Source: Saccharomycopsis fibuligera x Saccharomycopsis cf. fibuligera (taxonomy: Eukaryota; Ascomycota; Saccharomycetes; Ascoideales; Saccharomycopsidaceae). From it: a stretch of 64,000 nt of DNA. The position numbers were made by a program, and so were the translations under genes. How positions within the stretch are numbered: the first letter of the stretch is position 1; every line of letters starts with the position of its first letter. Shown in pieces: positions 52,421 to 62,281 of this stretch. The notes beneath the pieces are model-generated. The model ran no database searches. It was not told the DNA's origin and was given only the letters and a program-made list of their open reading frames with translations. The DNA lies in assembly GCA_001936135.1 (NCBI GenBank), contig CP012812.1, positions 1,364,001-1,428,000 on the forward strand, read 5' to 3'.

Positions 52421-52940
52421 GCTGACAGCCTTTTGGTCTCTCTGATCCTCCGCACGCCAGCTTTCAGCAGTTTGATATATTGCTATTGTCTGGTAGACAG
52501 ATGAGAAGAGGAGGTCTCAACTTGAATATGTGCTGCTTCATCGTCAGCACCGCGCGCTGCTAAATTTTGCATCCATCATATCACCAAACTAAAAAAAAAA
52601 AAAAAATAAAAAAAAAAGAGCTTCCAACCTCGGCCGGAAACCGTACACCTAAGCCTCGGAACGTGTACCCGGCGAAATGATAGCAGTGAATCCGGTACAA
52701 TTCCGAGGGTTATGGTGGCTGCTGCTTACTGTGGCTTTACGCTTTCTTTCGTTCGTTAGTTACTGATATTAGATACACATAGAAAATAGAATAAATAAAT
52801 GTACAGTATGTGAATTGTCTTAGCCATCTAAAAGCGGGTTGCACCCATCTCAGTGTAGTCTAGTGTAAGTGTTTAAAAGCAAGTTCCTTTAGGGTAGACG
52901 GTGCTCCGATCTATATACACATCAAAAATTGGCTCGAGGA
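52421..52940. promoter_or_regulatory. Promoter of the ketopantoate-reductase-like gene
   Basis: 520 bp. A G+C-rich block at 52628-52710 contains CGGCCGG, a GTACAC (52643-52648) to GTGTAC (52663-52668) inverted repeat with 14-bp spacer, and CCGGTACAATTCCG at 52692-52705. Paired CCG/CGG triplets of this sort are the usual targets of Zn2Cys6 factors. A-rich runs at 52590-52618. Confidence 0.5.
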
Positions 52941-54284
52941 TCATTTGCGACCTTTGCCCTTGGCAGTCTTTTTATTTTTTCGTTTCACTGCCACACCTCC
53001 AGCAGAAGCAGCAGAAGCAGTTGGCGAGTTTGGCAACTTCTTGGCCTTCGCATCACTTTCTTTACCGGCATTCAATGCCTTGTTAGCGGTCTTGATCTTG
53101 TTGGCAAGTGACTTGATGTCTTCCTTCATTAATCTTCCTTGCTCCTTGAACTGCCAAGCGGGTCCTTTCTCTTCTTTGAGTTTGCCTATATCCTGCTTCA
53201 ATTTCTGATTAATTGCACCAAATTTGTCATCATACGAAATCCCCAAGTCTGCTTCTTCAATGGATTCTTTACCAAACAAATGGTCAAACAATCTACCATC
53301 GCCCCAAAAGAAACCTTTTCTATCCACAATCCATGGGATTTTCTTAGATCCCTCCTTCAACATAAACAAAAACGAGCCTTTATCCAACGTCAAGTAAAAC
53401 CCATTGTTGGTGAAAATCTTGGATTTGTAACTTCTATTTAACATCGAAAGGGGCATAGTATGCACGGGAGTCGGTCTGCCAGGTAAGAATGGATGCGAAG
53501 TGAATCTAACAAGTGGCTCTGGATTGTTTTTCAACTCGTTGGCAAAACTAGGAATGTACCATATTCTTCTGATCAATCTAGTAGGTATGGTCATAAACAA
53601 AGCGGCTAAGCCAGCAGGAAATGCAAAAATCAATAACGTCACGGCATTACGAGCCCACCACATGGTGAAGTTATGGGCAAATGGCAAGTCGTCCTCATTT
53701 TTCACATAAATGTCATAAGCAGAACTGGCGGCCCATTCCAAAAACAAAAGCCCGTAAATGGTACAAACAAGGGCAAAAGCACCACAAAATACAAAGTATA
53801 ACCGATGTGATTCTGATTCGTAAATGAGTTCAGGAGCTTCTTTGGTTTTCAAAGTTTGTGCCATTTTAAATAAATTCGAACCGGCTTTCGGCACATTCGG
53901 TCTCGGGATCAATGTTGGTACTGTGTCTCTGGTAAAAGGAAATCTAGGAATTCTATCGGAAATGGTATTGGTTTGTGGGGTTTCACCAGGAATATGTTGT
54001 CTCACTTGACTTTCAAGAATCTGGCGGGATACGCTAGCATCACGTTTTTGCTCTGGAGTTAGCTGGTTGTTTTGGGCTTGGCGGTGTTTGAGTTCATCAT
54101 TATTGCTGTTCTTGTTGGTTAAGGATGAGTTGAATCTTGCAAGCTGAAGATTTAGTTGCACTCGAGACTGCTGGTGAGAGGCGAGGATGAAAGATGAGGG
54201 TGATATTCTAGGCGACGAGACTAAAGTAAACCGCGTCTTGAGCCTGGAAAAAGGTATGCCAGCAAAGGGGCGCACAGCGATCAT
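52941..54284 (-). CDS. TMEM223-like mitochondrial inner-membrane protein (Mrx15 class)
   Basis: 447 aa. The N-terminus (MIAVRPFAGIPFSRLKTRF) is a good mitochondrial presequence. Two strong membrane segments follow a hydrophilic linker: LYFVFCGAFALVCTIYGLLF (about 168-187) and AVTLLIFAFPAGLAALFMTI (about 215-234). Next come a conserved-looking domain (RLIRRIWYIPSF, FTSHPFLPGRPTPVHTMPLS) and a Lys-rich C-terminal tail (KRKNKKTAKGKGRK), which could touch the mitochondrial ribosome. The layout of two helices plus matrix domain is that of TMEM223/Mrx15, a protein linked to mitoribosomes. The assignment rests on architecture and partial recall of the family, so it is moderate. Other mitochondrial genes (COX11, COX5, ILV2) are close by. 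Confidence 0.6.
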   Translation of the reverse strand: MIAVRPFAGIPFSRLKTRFTLVSSPRISPSSFILASHQQSRVQLNLQLARFNSSLTNKNSNNDELKHRQAQNNQLTPEQKRDASVSRQILESQVRQHIPGETPQTNTISDRIPRFPFTRDTVPTLIPRPNVPKAGSNLFKMAQTLKTKEAPELIYESESHRLYFVFCGAFALVCTIYGLLFLEWAASSAYDIYVKNEDDLPFAHNFTMWWARNAVTLLIFAFPAGLAALFMTIPTRLIRRIWYIPSFANELKNNPEPLVRFTSHPFLPGRPTPVHTMPLSMLNRSYKSKIFTNNGFYLTLDKGSFLFMLKEGSKKIPWIVDRKGFFWGDGRLFDHLFGKESIEEADLGISYDDKFGAINQKLKQDIGKLKEEKGPAWQFKEQGRLMKEDIKSLANKIKTANKALNAGKESDAKAKKLPNSPTASAASAGGVAVKRKNKKTAKGKGRK

Positions 54285-55363
54285 GGTGCGGGTGTATACG
54301 AGGTGTTATTATCGTTTGAACTTAGACTATGGGTTCATGTTGAGTGTTGAAATTTTGCAGTGTAAAAGAAGCTGAAAATTTAGACAGAAGATAAAAAAAA
54401 AAAAAAAAAAAGAAAAATACGGTAATCAGATGATTTTTGATGTTGACACAAACATATAGTAGCATACCTATACTGTATCATACAGTTTATTGCATACTGG
54501 CGGAAAGTGTTTGTTAGTAAGTACTCTGTGAAAATAGTATAGAAACAATGTCCAAAAACACAAGTATTATTTGCCCTGGTTCTATAATTGTCTGGGTACT
54601 AGCAGAAGAAAACTTACCTAAATACATTAGTAGTACAGGGAAAAAAATTCCACCTTTTATTTTCTCTAAAAAGAGTATCAGCAAGCCTTGATACCATAAT
54701 ACCTTCTAGAGCTGATACCGTGAAAGCAAACTGCACAGTTTTTATTTTAAAATTTCCAGATATTTTATTCAAAGCGTTTAAGAGGTAAACTAAACTAAAA
54801 ACTGTACTTAGCAATTATTTCCACTTGCCACTTTTATAAAATGAAAATATCGTTTTGCAAAAGATGAGGGTTTTTAATTCTAAACATGTTGTGTTGTTTA
54901 TATTTTTTGAGATAATCATGGTATTTAGGTTCGATATTGTAAGCTCATTTTGATGTTTCTTTACTTCCTCTATATACATATGCTATTCTTTAAGCCCCTG
55001 CTCTTGTGCGCAAATCTTTCTAGCAGCATAATTATAGTACTTCTTAGGCAGTAACATCTTTGGTGTATTTTGAACCCCTTTCTTTTTAACTGTCGACAAC
55101 AAAGCAATGACCCTCAAAAAAAAAATATATATATATATATTCCATCCTAGACCAAACTCTCTCCCATATCTATTTCAAATCCAAGAGATCCACTAAAGTC
55201 TAACTAATACTAACGGGGTTTTCACTTGTATAAGTTTACCCTATATAATAACAACTGAACTATACTGTATATACTATATAGATAAGTTTGTAAGATTATA
55301 TTTTCTATTGTTTATATAGAAATAATAATCGATATTGTGTGTGAAAAAAAAAATGCAGTAATT

Positions 55364-55396
<33 letters not shown>

Positions 55397-56015
55397 AAGA
55401 ATCACAAATTTCAATGTATTAATTTGGTTATTCCGGGGGACTTCCAAGACACAACCACACTTGGCTCTAATCGTTGTGAGAATGTTTTATTATACAACAT
55501 GTACTTTAGCTACTAGTTATGCTGTACGGATGTCTCATGCTGAGTATCATGTCAACGGAATGATCTCACCTTCTTAACAATTTATTTTCTCAGAGGGCGT
55601 AAAAAAGATATTTATTTGGGACTTAACTACGTATCATGTTGATTTACAAAATTATATTTCTTCAAAAGTTTTTTACTCAATAGTAATGCCTGCCTTTATT
55701 TACTTGGATAGGTTTGCACAATGTCTTCAGTTTTGCTCCTGCATTGAACCACGAAGAAGTTATCTACAGCAAGGCAAAGTAGCTTTCAATGAAGTGCAAC
55801 TAATACATCCCGCTCACTAACAAATCTATTAAAGATACATGGATCTTGGAAATGTGAGACTTGAACCAATATGAGCCGCTGCAAATATTTTGAGCGTAGT
55901 CCCCTGAAGATAACGTAACATTCTACAAATTGAAACCTTTTTCCTGTCCATGAATATATGTCTAATTAAAAAATAGCCTATCCAGCTTATATGAAAATAG
56001 CTAAACAACCACAAT
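54285..56015. other. 1.7-kb intergenic region, TMEM223-like gene to aldo-keto reductase
   Basis: No supported gene. Homopolymers A18 near 54394 and T31 at 55365-55395 (the longest T-run I found), and a (TA)n tract at about 55127-55140. It holds the promoter of the TMEM223-like gene at its left end and the 3' flank of the reductase at its right. Frames of 66 and 93 codons are present but without domains. Confidence 0.5.
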
Positions 56016-56960
56016 CTACTGCTTAACAGAAATGTTTTTAAAAGTGTCCCGGCTATTCTTCCCAATCTCAGTAATTTTATCTTTATCGTCTTTTTCAAGT
56101 TCAAACTCAAATATTTCCAAGGATTGCTTAATTCTCTCCTTTTTGCTAGTAGTAGTCACTGGAACAAATCCTTGTTCATATGTCCATCTAAGCAAGATTT
56201 GAGATTCAGTACGGTTATATTTTTTGCTCAACTGTTGCAAAAATTGCAAGAGTTCCTGCTGTGGCTTGTTTTCTACCTCGGATGTTTGAGTGATTGGAGC
56301 TAACGGAGAATAAGCTTCAATCACCACATTGTTTTCCCTAGCAAAGGCAATCAAGTCATCGTAATAGTGCTGACAGAGGGCATGGTAGTACAATTGCAAA
56401 ACATGAGGCTTTATTTTGGCAACTTTAAAAATCCGTTGCACGCTTTCCAAAGAACAGTTAGAAGCTCCTAAGGCTTTTATTTTACCTTCATTGTACGCTT
56501 TTTCCAATGATGCCCATCTTTCTTCAATGGTGTTGGAATTTGGGTGTTCGCGTAATGCGTGCAACATCCAAAGATCTAAATATGGAGTGTCGAGTTGTTG
56601 CAATGCGGTTTCTAAGGCTTCATCGAGAGGAATGTATTGATCCTTGTGCCAATTGGCATTGGAGTATTTATCAGTGATGAAGAGTTCATTGCGCGGAACT
56701 GATTGGGCTAGGTTATTGGTAGCTGCGGCTACTTCCTTTCTAGTGAAGTATGCTTCAGCAACATCCAAATGCCTGAAACCGGTATTGATTGCATCTTCAA
56801 TTGAATGAACGACAATTTCATTGACTTTGAGCTTTTCTTCAGCACTGAGGGACTTGTCGTTGTTGTTGGTCTTTTTCACTCTCCAGGCGCTGCCTACTCC
56901 GTAGCCGATAGCTGGGATCTTGTGGCCATTATGGAGTTCAACAAATGGTACTTTGGTCAT
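56016..56960 (-). CDS. Aldo-keto reductase, conjugated polyketone reductase type
   Basis: NADPH-dependent (beta/alpha)8 barrel reductase, cytosolic, 314 aa. The catalytic tetrad is complete: D66 and Y71 (HLDVAEAYF), K98 (ITDKYS) and H134 (DLWMLHA). Further family marks: GASNCSLESVQRIF, VIEAYSPLAPITQ and LLRWTYEQGFVPVTTTSKKERI, the last being the NADP-phosphate region. The GASNC block and overall pattern resemble the Candida conjugated polyketone reductases and S. cerevisiae Ydl124w more than Gcy1/Ypr1 or xylose reductase. A Yap1/Cap1-type TTAGTAA (57304-57310) and a TGACTCA (57056-57062) lie upstream, which would fit stress control. Substrate is not determinable here. Confidence 0.9.
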   Translation of the reverse strand: MTKVPFVELHNGHKIPAIGYGVGSAWRVKKTNNNDKSLSAEEKLKVNEIVVHSIEDAINTGFRHLDVAEAYFTRKEVAAATNNLAQSVPRNELFITDKYSNANWHKDQYIPLDEALETALQQLDTPYLDLWMLHALREHPNSNTIEERWASLEKAYNEGKIKALGASNCSLESVQRIFKVAKIKPHVLQLYYHALCQHYYDDLIAFARENNVVIEAYSPLAPITQTSEVENKPQQELLQFLQQLSKKYNRTESQILLRWTYEQGFVPVTTTSKKERIKQSLEIFEFELEKDDKDKITEIGKNSRDTFKNISVKQ

Positions 56961-57614
56961 GATAATAGTGGTAAGAATATTATTATTATTATTAGTTTTT
57001 TTTTTCTTTCAAAGAAAGCAACAGCAAAAGCATAAATTCCGGATGATGAAATAATTGACTCAAGAGAGGTTTTCAGAGAGGCCACGGCTTATAGGATCAG
57101 CGTATCCATCCTTTATATATTTGTTCCGTGGACAACGATTTATCCGCGGCTCATCCACACTATGGCTGATAAAGCAGCTCACTGCACGTTTTTTCTCTCG
57201 AGCAGCACGACGCCAATTCCACGGGTCTTTACAATCAAGATCAGCCCCCCCTCCCCCCCCAATATTCAGTGGCTGCCCGATGAACTCTGATTCGCCAGAG
57301 AGATTAGTAAAACGTTGTAGAACCAATGATTCAACAATTTGCGCCTACTGATTCGGAGAATACCTGTTTTTACTATAACCGTTGTCTCCCAATGTTACCT
57401 AAGCTATCAACAACATCACCACAAGCCTCATAAAGAACACCGTGTAAATCTACAAGCGCCTGTACTACTGCACTATAGCATCCCACAGAAGCTGAATCAT
57501 CTAAAAGGGTATCATTACTATTGGTAAGTATACAGAACTATATGCAATAAAGGGCCGTGTGACTTGAGCAAGTTGAAATCTATGATTTTGGCCATGACAC
57601 GCCTGCTTTTGTAC
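56961..57614. promoter_or_regulatory. Upstream region of the aldo-keto reductase
   Basis: 654 bp. TGACTCA at 57056-57062, a C-run block CCCCCCTCCCCCCCC at about 57246-57260 (unusual in this AT-rich DNA), and the Cap1/Yap1-type TTAGTAA at 57304-57310. No gene supported. Confidence 0.5.
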
Positions 57615-57929
57615 TTAGTTCACCAATTTTTCAGCGGCTTCAATGGTTTTCTGACTAGCACCAGTATCATCGCTACCATCATATGAGCTCAAATATTCTT
57701 TCAAGTCTTTGAGGTGTTCAGCGACTTTGCCACGGATGGCTGGGATCATCTTTTCACTTTCGTTCAAGATCTCAATTTGTTTCTTCAAGTCAAACTCATC
57801 GGTTTTTGGGTTTGCCTTGAGCTGGTTGACATAATCTTCTTGTTCTTTGTATTCCTCTCGGTAGAGTTTCTCTTCCTTGATGAGCCTTTCGAGAGCTCTG
57901 GTCTTGATTTGAAGTGTACTTGGAGCCAT
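57615..57929 (-). CDS. RBL2: Tubulin-folding cofactor A Rbl2
   Basis: Beta-tubulin-binding chaperone (TBCA family) that buffers free beta-tubulin in the cytosol. 104 aa, the normal size. All helical and highly charged, a three-helix bundle: MAPSTLQIKTRALERLIKEE, then EYKEQEDYVNQLKANP, KKQIEILNESEKMIPAIR, and a final Leu-rich helix HLKDLKEYL before an acidic tail. The start at 57929 is chosen because TBCA proteins begin with this pattern; the ATG 23 codons upstream would add a Pro/Gln-rich segment foreign to the family. Confidence 0.93.
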   Translation of the reverse strand: MAPSTLQIKTRALERLIKEEKLYREEYKEQEDYVNQLKANPKTDEFDLKKQIEILNESEKMIPAIRGKVAEHLKDLKEYLSSYDGSDDTGASQKTIEAAEKLVN

Positions 57930-58614
57930 TATTGCTGGTTGGGGTTGTAGATAACGGATTAGAGCTGGATGGTTACTATTGCCATCGCTATTTGCCAAAT
58001 CTCGTGTTTACAGATCAAGCGCCTAAACGGAAACAAAAACAAATAGAAAAAACAAGCAGCGTGTTCAAAGGCCGGGAAACACAGGAAATTTTTCAGCGGA
58101 GATCCTGATCGCTCAAGCAGGAGAAAAAAAAAAGTATAAATAGGACCAAAATCTTGTGATTTCTTTTCTTACTCTTTTCTCCCCTCTTCTTTTCCCTTTC
58201 TTTAATCTTTATTTATTAAAGTGCGGACAACCAAAACATTACGTGTTACTTGCAAATCTATATTTTTTGACCCTACTGGTTTGCAGGTGTCAAGTTTTTG
58301 GTGAGACTAGATTGAGAATCTTAATGCCCTTGTGATTTTTGTACATTTCATATGTCACCTCTAAGCTTGCAGTTGGACGGTATTGTAAAATCATGGGCTG
58401 GTATCTCAAACATCTTTTCTTGTAATTCATGTGTTATAAGACTTTTTCTCTACTTTTTTTTTTTTTTTTTGAAGTTGTAAAAACAAGTGATTGGAACGAT
58501 TGTTCATTGTATTGTGGGTACTATACTACATAACTCATTAAAAAAAGACTGAAAACAATGAAACAGCTGGCTCTATTCATTAGCAGCACAAGCTAAAGTT
58601 AACTAGCAACAAAC
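57930..58614. promoter_or_regulatory. RBL2 promoter and BNA1 3' flank
   Basis: 685 bp, both genes minus strand. A-run at about 58123-58132, pyrimidine-rich CTTTTCTCCCCTCTTC block at 58171-58200, and T17 near 58455. No gene. Confidence 0.5.
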
Positions 58615-59172
58615 TCACTGTGGTTTAGTGTAATTGAAAGTACCACATTTTTTACAAGTTCTCTTGCCATTGTCGCTTTGGAAAGCTAAGATCCCATCTT
58701 TGATATCTTTGCCCAAGTCGGTCAAATGAAATGACTTATTGTATAGCAACGACTTACATTTGGAACAGTACCATCTAATCTGGTCATCCATACCTTCAGG
58801 TCTATCCTGTTCCAACACTATTCCTATAGTCTCGGCAAATCTAATTGGATTGTGAGGCACTTTAGCCGGCAACAAAAATGAGTCGCCTTCATTAATGATA
58901 ATGTCCTTGAATTTTGGCTCATAGCTGTAAATGTCTTCACTGGTTTGTAAGTATCCTGGATCATTTTCCACTATACGAAGACACATATGACCCTTGTACA
59001 TGTAGAACCATTCTGGCGTTTGATTGACATGGAAATCCGTTCTCTCGTTAGGGCCTCCAACAATCATCACAGTGAAGCCGCCTCTGTGCAAGCAGAAGTT
59101 GTTAACTGGGGGCTGGAGAAGGTGTTCATTTTCCTTGACCCATTTGTGGATATTGATTGGTTCTCCTATCAT
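58615..59172 (-). CDS. BNA1: 3-hydroxyanthranilate 3,4-dioxygenase Bna1
   Basis: Cytosolic Fe(II) dioxygenase of de novo NAD synthesis from tryptophan; opens the ring of 3-hydroxyanthranilate, leading to quinolinate. 185 aa, close to the S. cerevisiae enzyme (177). The cupin core shows the iron ligands H48 and E54 ([12 protein letters not shown]) and H107 (KVPHNPIRF). The substrate-contact R44 and R111 are also there. The C-terminal rubredoxin-like metal site has CSKC (136-139) and CKKC (173-176). The N-terminus [11 protein letters not shown] is typical. Divergent from the split gene at 59484. High confidence. Confidence 0.96.
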   Translation of the reverse strand: MIGEPINIHKWVKENEHLLQPPVNNFCLHRGGFTVMIVGGPNERTDFHVNQTPEWFYMYKGHMCLRIVENDPGYLQTSEDIYSYEPKFKDIIINEGDSFLLPAKVPHNPIRFAETIGIVLEQDRPEGMDDQIRWYCSKCKSLLYNKSFHLTDLGKDIKDGILAFQSDNGKRTCKKCGTFNYTKPQ

Positions 59173-59483
59173 TTTGATGTCTAACAGCGAAGTAGGAAAG
59201 TAGATAAACTTGACAAAAATAACTTAATTACGCGGCTTTTATAAAAAAAAACAGAAGGGCAAGATTAGAGAGACATCATCCGTGGTTCTTTTCATCCTTC
59301 CTCATCATCCGAGAATATATGCTTTAATCCAGATTTTCTTTTTATACGCCAACCAAATATTACTAAACGCACTCTCAAGTTACGGATCACCGATCAAAAG
59401 GTAGAAAACCCAAAAGCAGCAACACTCCCATAAACTGTGCTACTCAAGATACTATTGAAACCACCAAGACACTACACTAAACC
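59173..59483. promoter_or_regulatory. Divergent BNA1 / 59484 promoter
   Basis: 311 bp. An A9 run at 59242-59250 and TTTTATAAAA beside it may serve as TATA for BNA1. No other sites are evident. Confidence 0.5.
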
Positions 59484-60053
59484 ATGAGTAACGACGATTG
59501 TATGTATTCGGCCTGGCTTCTAGTGCATTTTGATACATAAAGCTAACATGTCACAGACGACAGATTATTGCAACAAGTGCCCCTCATCATATCTCCTTTC
59601 TACAACCCGCCAAAACAGGTGAGTTTGCCATCATCATACAAGTCGCTTCCGCAGCAGCTTGCCCCATCACTTTACTATTCCAACTATCGTAACAATGCTG
59701 CATCATTGAATGCCGAAGATGCAAAAAATAGTGCAATTACAAAAGATATTGAGTCCTGGATTGGCGAGATTGAAAACATTAAAAACTCCATCGAGTCGTT
59801 TGGCGCTGCTGAAGAAGCACAGTATAAGAAATGGCTCAACGAGAACATTAAACATTACGCCCCAGGATACTTGGATAGCGTCACCACTGGTGATGGAATC
59901 CTTAAACCAAAACAAACGCCAAATCATAGTCAACAGGCACTGCTTTCATCAAGTGGTGCTCAATCTCCACAACCTGGTGCTAATACTGCTATTCCGCCAT
60001 CGTCGTCGTTAAATCAGTTGAGTGATGTCTTCCTGAACACCTCGTTGCAATGA
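59484..60053 (+). CDS. Unknown protein, split gene with 16-nt first exon
   Basis: Exon 1 is 59484-59499 (five codons and one base, MSNDD). The intron is 59500-59556 (57 nt) with GTATGT donor, GCTAAC branch core at 59542-59547 and CACAG acceptor. Exon 2 is 59557-60053. Joined: 170 aa beginning MSNDDYDRLLQQVPLI. I do not recognise the family. Visible: a Pro/Tyr-rich N-terminal third, one amphipathic helical region (about 75-110, DIESWIGEIENIKNSIESF then EEAQYKKWLNENIKHYAPGY), and a Ser/Pro/Gln-rich tail. The helical part could be a coiled-coil partner surface. The splice signals and phase agreement make the gene real in my view; without the intron no good ATG exists. Lies 184 bp before BUD32, same strand. 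Confidence 0.8.
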
Positions 60054-60237
60054 TACACGCAGATCAATGCAGAAGAGCACATATACGCCCATGACTGCAA
60101 TTTTGATTTTTTTTTTTCTCTTCTCGTTTGCCTCTTACTAAAATTTCCATGACCGCGATGATAGTGCAACTCGAGATTTGCTGACTCAACAGTAAGTCTT
60201 ACGCACAATCCAATACACACATATATATACTGTTGAA

Positions 60238-61251
60238 ATGCCAGTGGACAATATAGAGAAAGCTGGGTCATTGCTTGGCTCCTTGGGCCTTACCAAGATA
60301 TCGCAAGGTGCAGAAGCAATAATCTTTCTCACTGATGGCCATCCATACAGCAATGAGCCTAGCAAAATATCAAACAAGACAATTGTCAAATATAGACCTA
60401 AGAAGCCATATAGATATCCTCTACTAGACAAGCAAATTATTAAACAGCGTACAGTATCGGAATCTAGAGTGCTATTCAAGCTATTCCAGTTATCGTCTAG
60501 CGAGATCAATAATCAAAAAAATAAAAAGAAACCGGCCAACAATAGTAAAATCTCTGACGACTTGATCAAGGACAACCAAACAATATTTGGCGGGGGAGTC
60601 AATTGTCCAAAGTTAATTAGCTTAGATGTCATCAATGGTTTTATATTTATGGAATACATTAACAGCACTTTGCTAAATGGAGAATCATCATCTTTGAAAA
60701 ATCACTTGTGGCTTCTTGAAAAGACCTTCGCTGATTCGTTATCGGAAAAACTTACAGTACAAAACTGTGATGAATTAGTGGCAACAGTGCAGGATAAAGA
60801 AAACGGGGTGGTTTGTCTCAATAGCAAAGTAAAGCATCTTTTGACAGTTGTTGGGATTGAGCTTGGAAATATGCATTTGTTTGACGTTATTCATGGCGAC
60901 TTGACGTCGTCTAATATTGTATTGAATGAATCCGGTGTTGCTGATGCTGAAGAATCATCATTGCAGCCAGTGTACGAGCCATATTTGATTGATTTTGGTC
61001 TTGCGTACCAGTCTTCACTTATTGAAGATAAAGCAGTTGACTTGTACGTTTTGGAAAAAGCTTTAGAAAGCACCCATCCATTGTTTGCTAAACAATATTC
61101 TCAATGGATATTGGAAGGATATCAAAAGGCATACGAGCTAAAGGGGCAAAGAGAAACAGCAGGTAAGGTGTATAGAGGCAAACATAACGAGATTATAAAA
61201 AGATTAGAGGCAGTTAGACTAAGAGGTAGAAAGAGATCAATGATTGGTTAG
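60238..61251 (+). CDS. BUD32: KEOPS complex kinase/ATPase Bud32
   Basis: Atypical small kinase of the EKC/KEOPS complex, which makes t6A37 on ANN-decoding tRNAs. 337 aa against 261 in S. cerevisiae. The added length is two inserts: Lys/Asn-rich at about 90-115 and one at about 150-190. Family blocks: ISQGAEAIIF, TIVKYRPKKPYRYPLLDKQI (catalytic Lys), FMEYI, VIHGDLTSSNIVL (catalytic loop), YLIDFGLAYQSSLIEDKAVD (metal-binding Asp and the Bud32 DLYVLEKA helix). The C-terminus RLRGRKRSMIG keeps the RKRS motif, phosphorylated by Sch9 in S. cerevisiae. First ATG used. TGACTCA lies at 60182-60188. High confidence. Confidence 0.96.
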   Translation: MPVDNIEKAGSLLGSLGLTKISQGAEAIIFLTDGHPYSNEPSKISNKTIVKYRPKKPYRYPLLDKQIIKQRTVSESRVLFKLFQLSSSEINNQKNKKKPANNSKISDDLIKDNQTIFGGGVNCPKLISLDVINGFIFMEYINSTLLNGESSSLKNHLWLLEKTFADSLSEKLTVQNCDELVATVQDKENGVVCLNSKVKHLLTVVGIELGNMHLFDVIHGDLTSSNIVLNESGVADAEESSLQPVYEPYLIDFGLAYQSSLIEDKAVDLYVLEKALESTHPLFAKQYSQWILEGYQKAYELKGQRETAGKVYRGKHNEIIKRLEAVRLRGRKRSMIG

Positions 61252-61858
61252 AATATTGTGGATGTGGATCTGAATTGTGGATTTATTTAGTCTTAGTTTT
61301 GACTTAATTCAACTGAAATCTATATCCTGCTTTTGCTTTCAGTTTTCTTAAAGCTTAATTGTTTGAACTCTATGGAATTAGATTCTGTTGGTATGGCACT
61401 AGAATCTGCTGTTAGCACGCTTTGTAAGTAAAGAAGAATCTATTTTTAACCTTAGTTACTTTCCCCCCTTTTTTTGTTTTAGGAAAAAACTTACACAAAT
61501 CTCAATTACTGATCTACCAAGAAAACCAAGCATGCATGCACAAAAATTATAGCATTAGATATGAGTTTTCGATTTACTTCCTATTAGGGAAAGAGCTTAC
61601 ATTTTTTTGTAAAGAGAAAAAATAAAAAATAAAACAAAAAGAAACAAACTAAAATTGAAATGAAGAGTTGTGCAATGCAAGTTAAAGCTCGGCTAGCTAG
61701 CTGTCTAATTACTTAGTCGAACAACAATCGGTCAATTTCTTTATTTATTTACAGGACAATGTAGAAGAACATCATATATAATCTCACGCCCCGAAAGGAA
61801 TAGTATACAAAAATAGTAGAAGTGGAAAAGCATCTCAAGAATACTGTCACACCATCAG
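61252..61858. other. Convergent intergenic region BUD32 / COX5
   Basis: 607 bp between gene ends. AT-rich with a purine-rich block at about 61612-61662 and GCTCGGCTAGCTAGCTG near 61687. Nothing else recognised. Confidence 0.55.
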
Positions 61859-62281
61859 TCAAAGTTCGGGATTAGCCTGCTCGTAGCGATTAAGCTCCTC
61901 CAATTTTTCTTCATCAGCAACATAATTGACTAGTGTTAAACCCACCGCAATCATAAGTATGCTCCCAGTAAGCGTACCAATGATTCTTGTGCTGATACTT
62001 TGTGCTTGTTCTGGAGTAGTCATTCTAGGACCCCATGGGCCATACGATATGTAAACGCATGCTTTTTTCTCATCTTGATTCAAGCCACGCCATGGCTCTT
62101 CTTGTCTTGCGGCTAAGTAGTCTATAATTTGGTCTCTTTCTTCTTCTTTGAGTTTTGGCCATGTTGATTGGATATTGCGGAGATTGTATGAGGCAATTGA
62201 TCTTCTGGCAAGGAGAATTCGTGGAGAGGTCGATGAAACTGCTCTACTTAGGTGTTTTAGGCTTGATTTCTGAAGTATCAT
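61859..62281 (-). CDS. COX5: Cytochrome c oxidase subunit 5 (COX IV family)
   Basis: Nuclear-encoded inner-membrane subunit of complex IV, homologue of S. cerevisiae Cox5a/b and mammalian COX4. 140 aa. The presequence is rich in Ser, Arg and Leu (about 1-29, ending near RRSIASYNL). The matrix part has the block IQSTWPKLKEEERDQIIDYLAARQEEPWRGL and ACVYISYGPWGPR (first is given as two motifs: WPKLKEEERDQI, QEEPWRGL). One membrane helix lies at about 100-120 (IIGTLTGSILMIAVGLTLV). A short intermembrane tail follows. Intronless. One such gene is seen; whether an A/B pair exists in the genome cannot be judged. Confidence 0.94.
   Translation of the reverse strand: MILQKSSLKHLSRAVSSTSPRILLARRSIASYNLRNIQSTWPKLKEEERDQIIDYLAARQEEPWRGLNQDEKKACVYISYGPWGPRMTTPEQAQSISTRIIGTLTGSILMIAVGLTLVNYVADEEKLEELNRYEQANPEL

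Noticed and set aside
55526-55535. ACGGATGTCT, resembling part of a Candida telomere repeat
   Set aside because: A single 10-bp match without tandem copies; expected by chance.
60182-60188. TGACTCA 50 bp before BUD32 as a Gcn4 site
   Set aside because: Exact core, but very close to the start and with no known amino-acid control of BUD32; may be chance.
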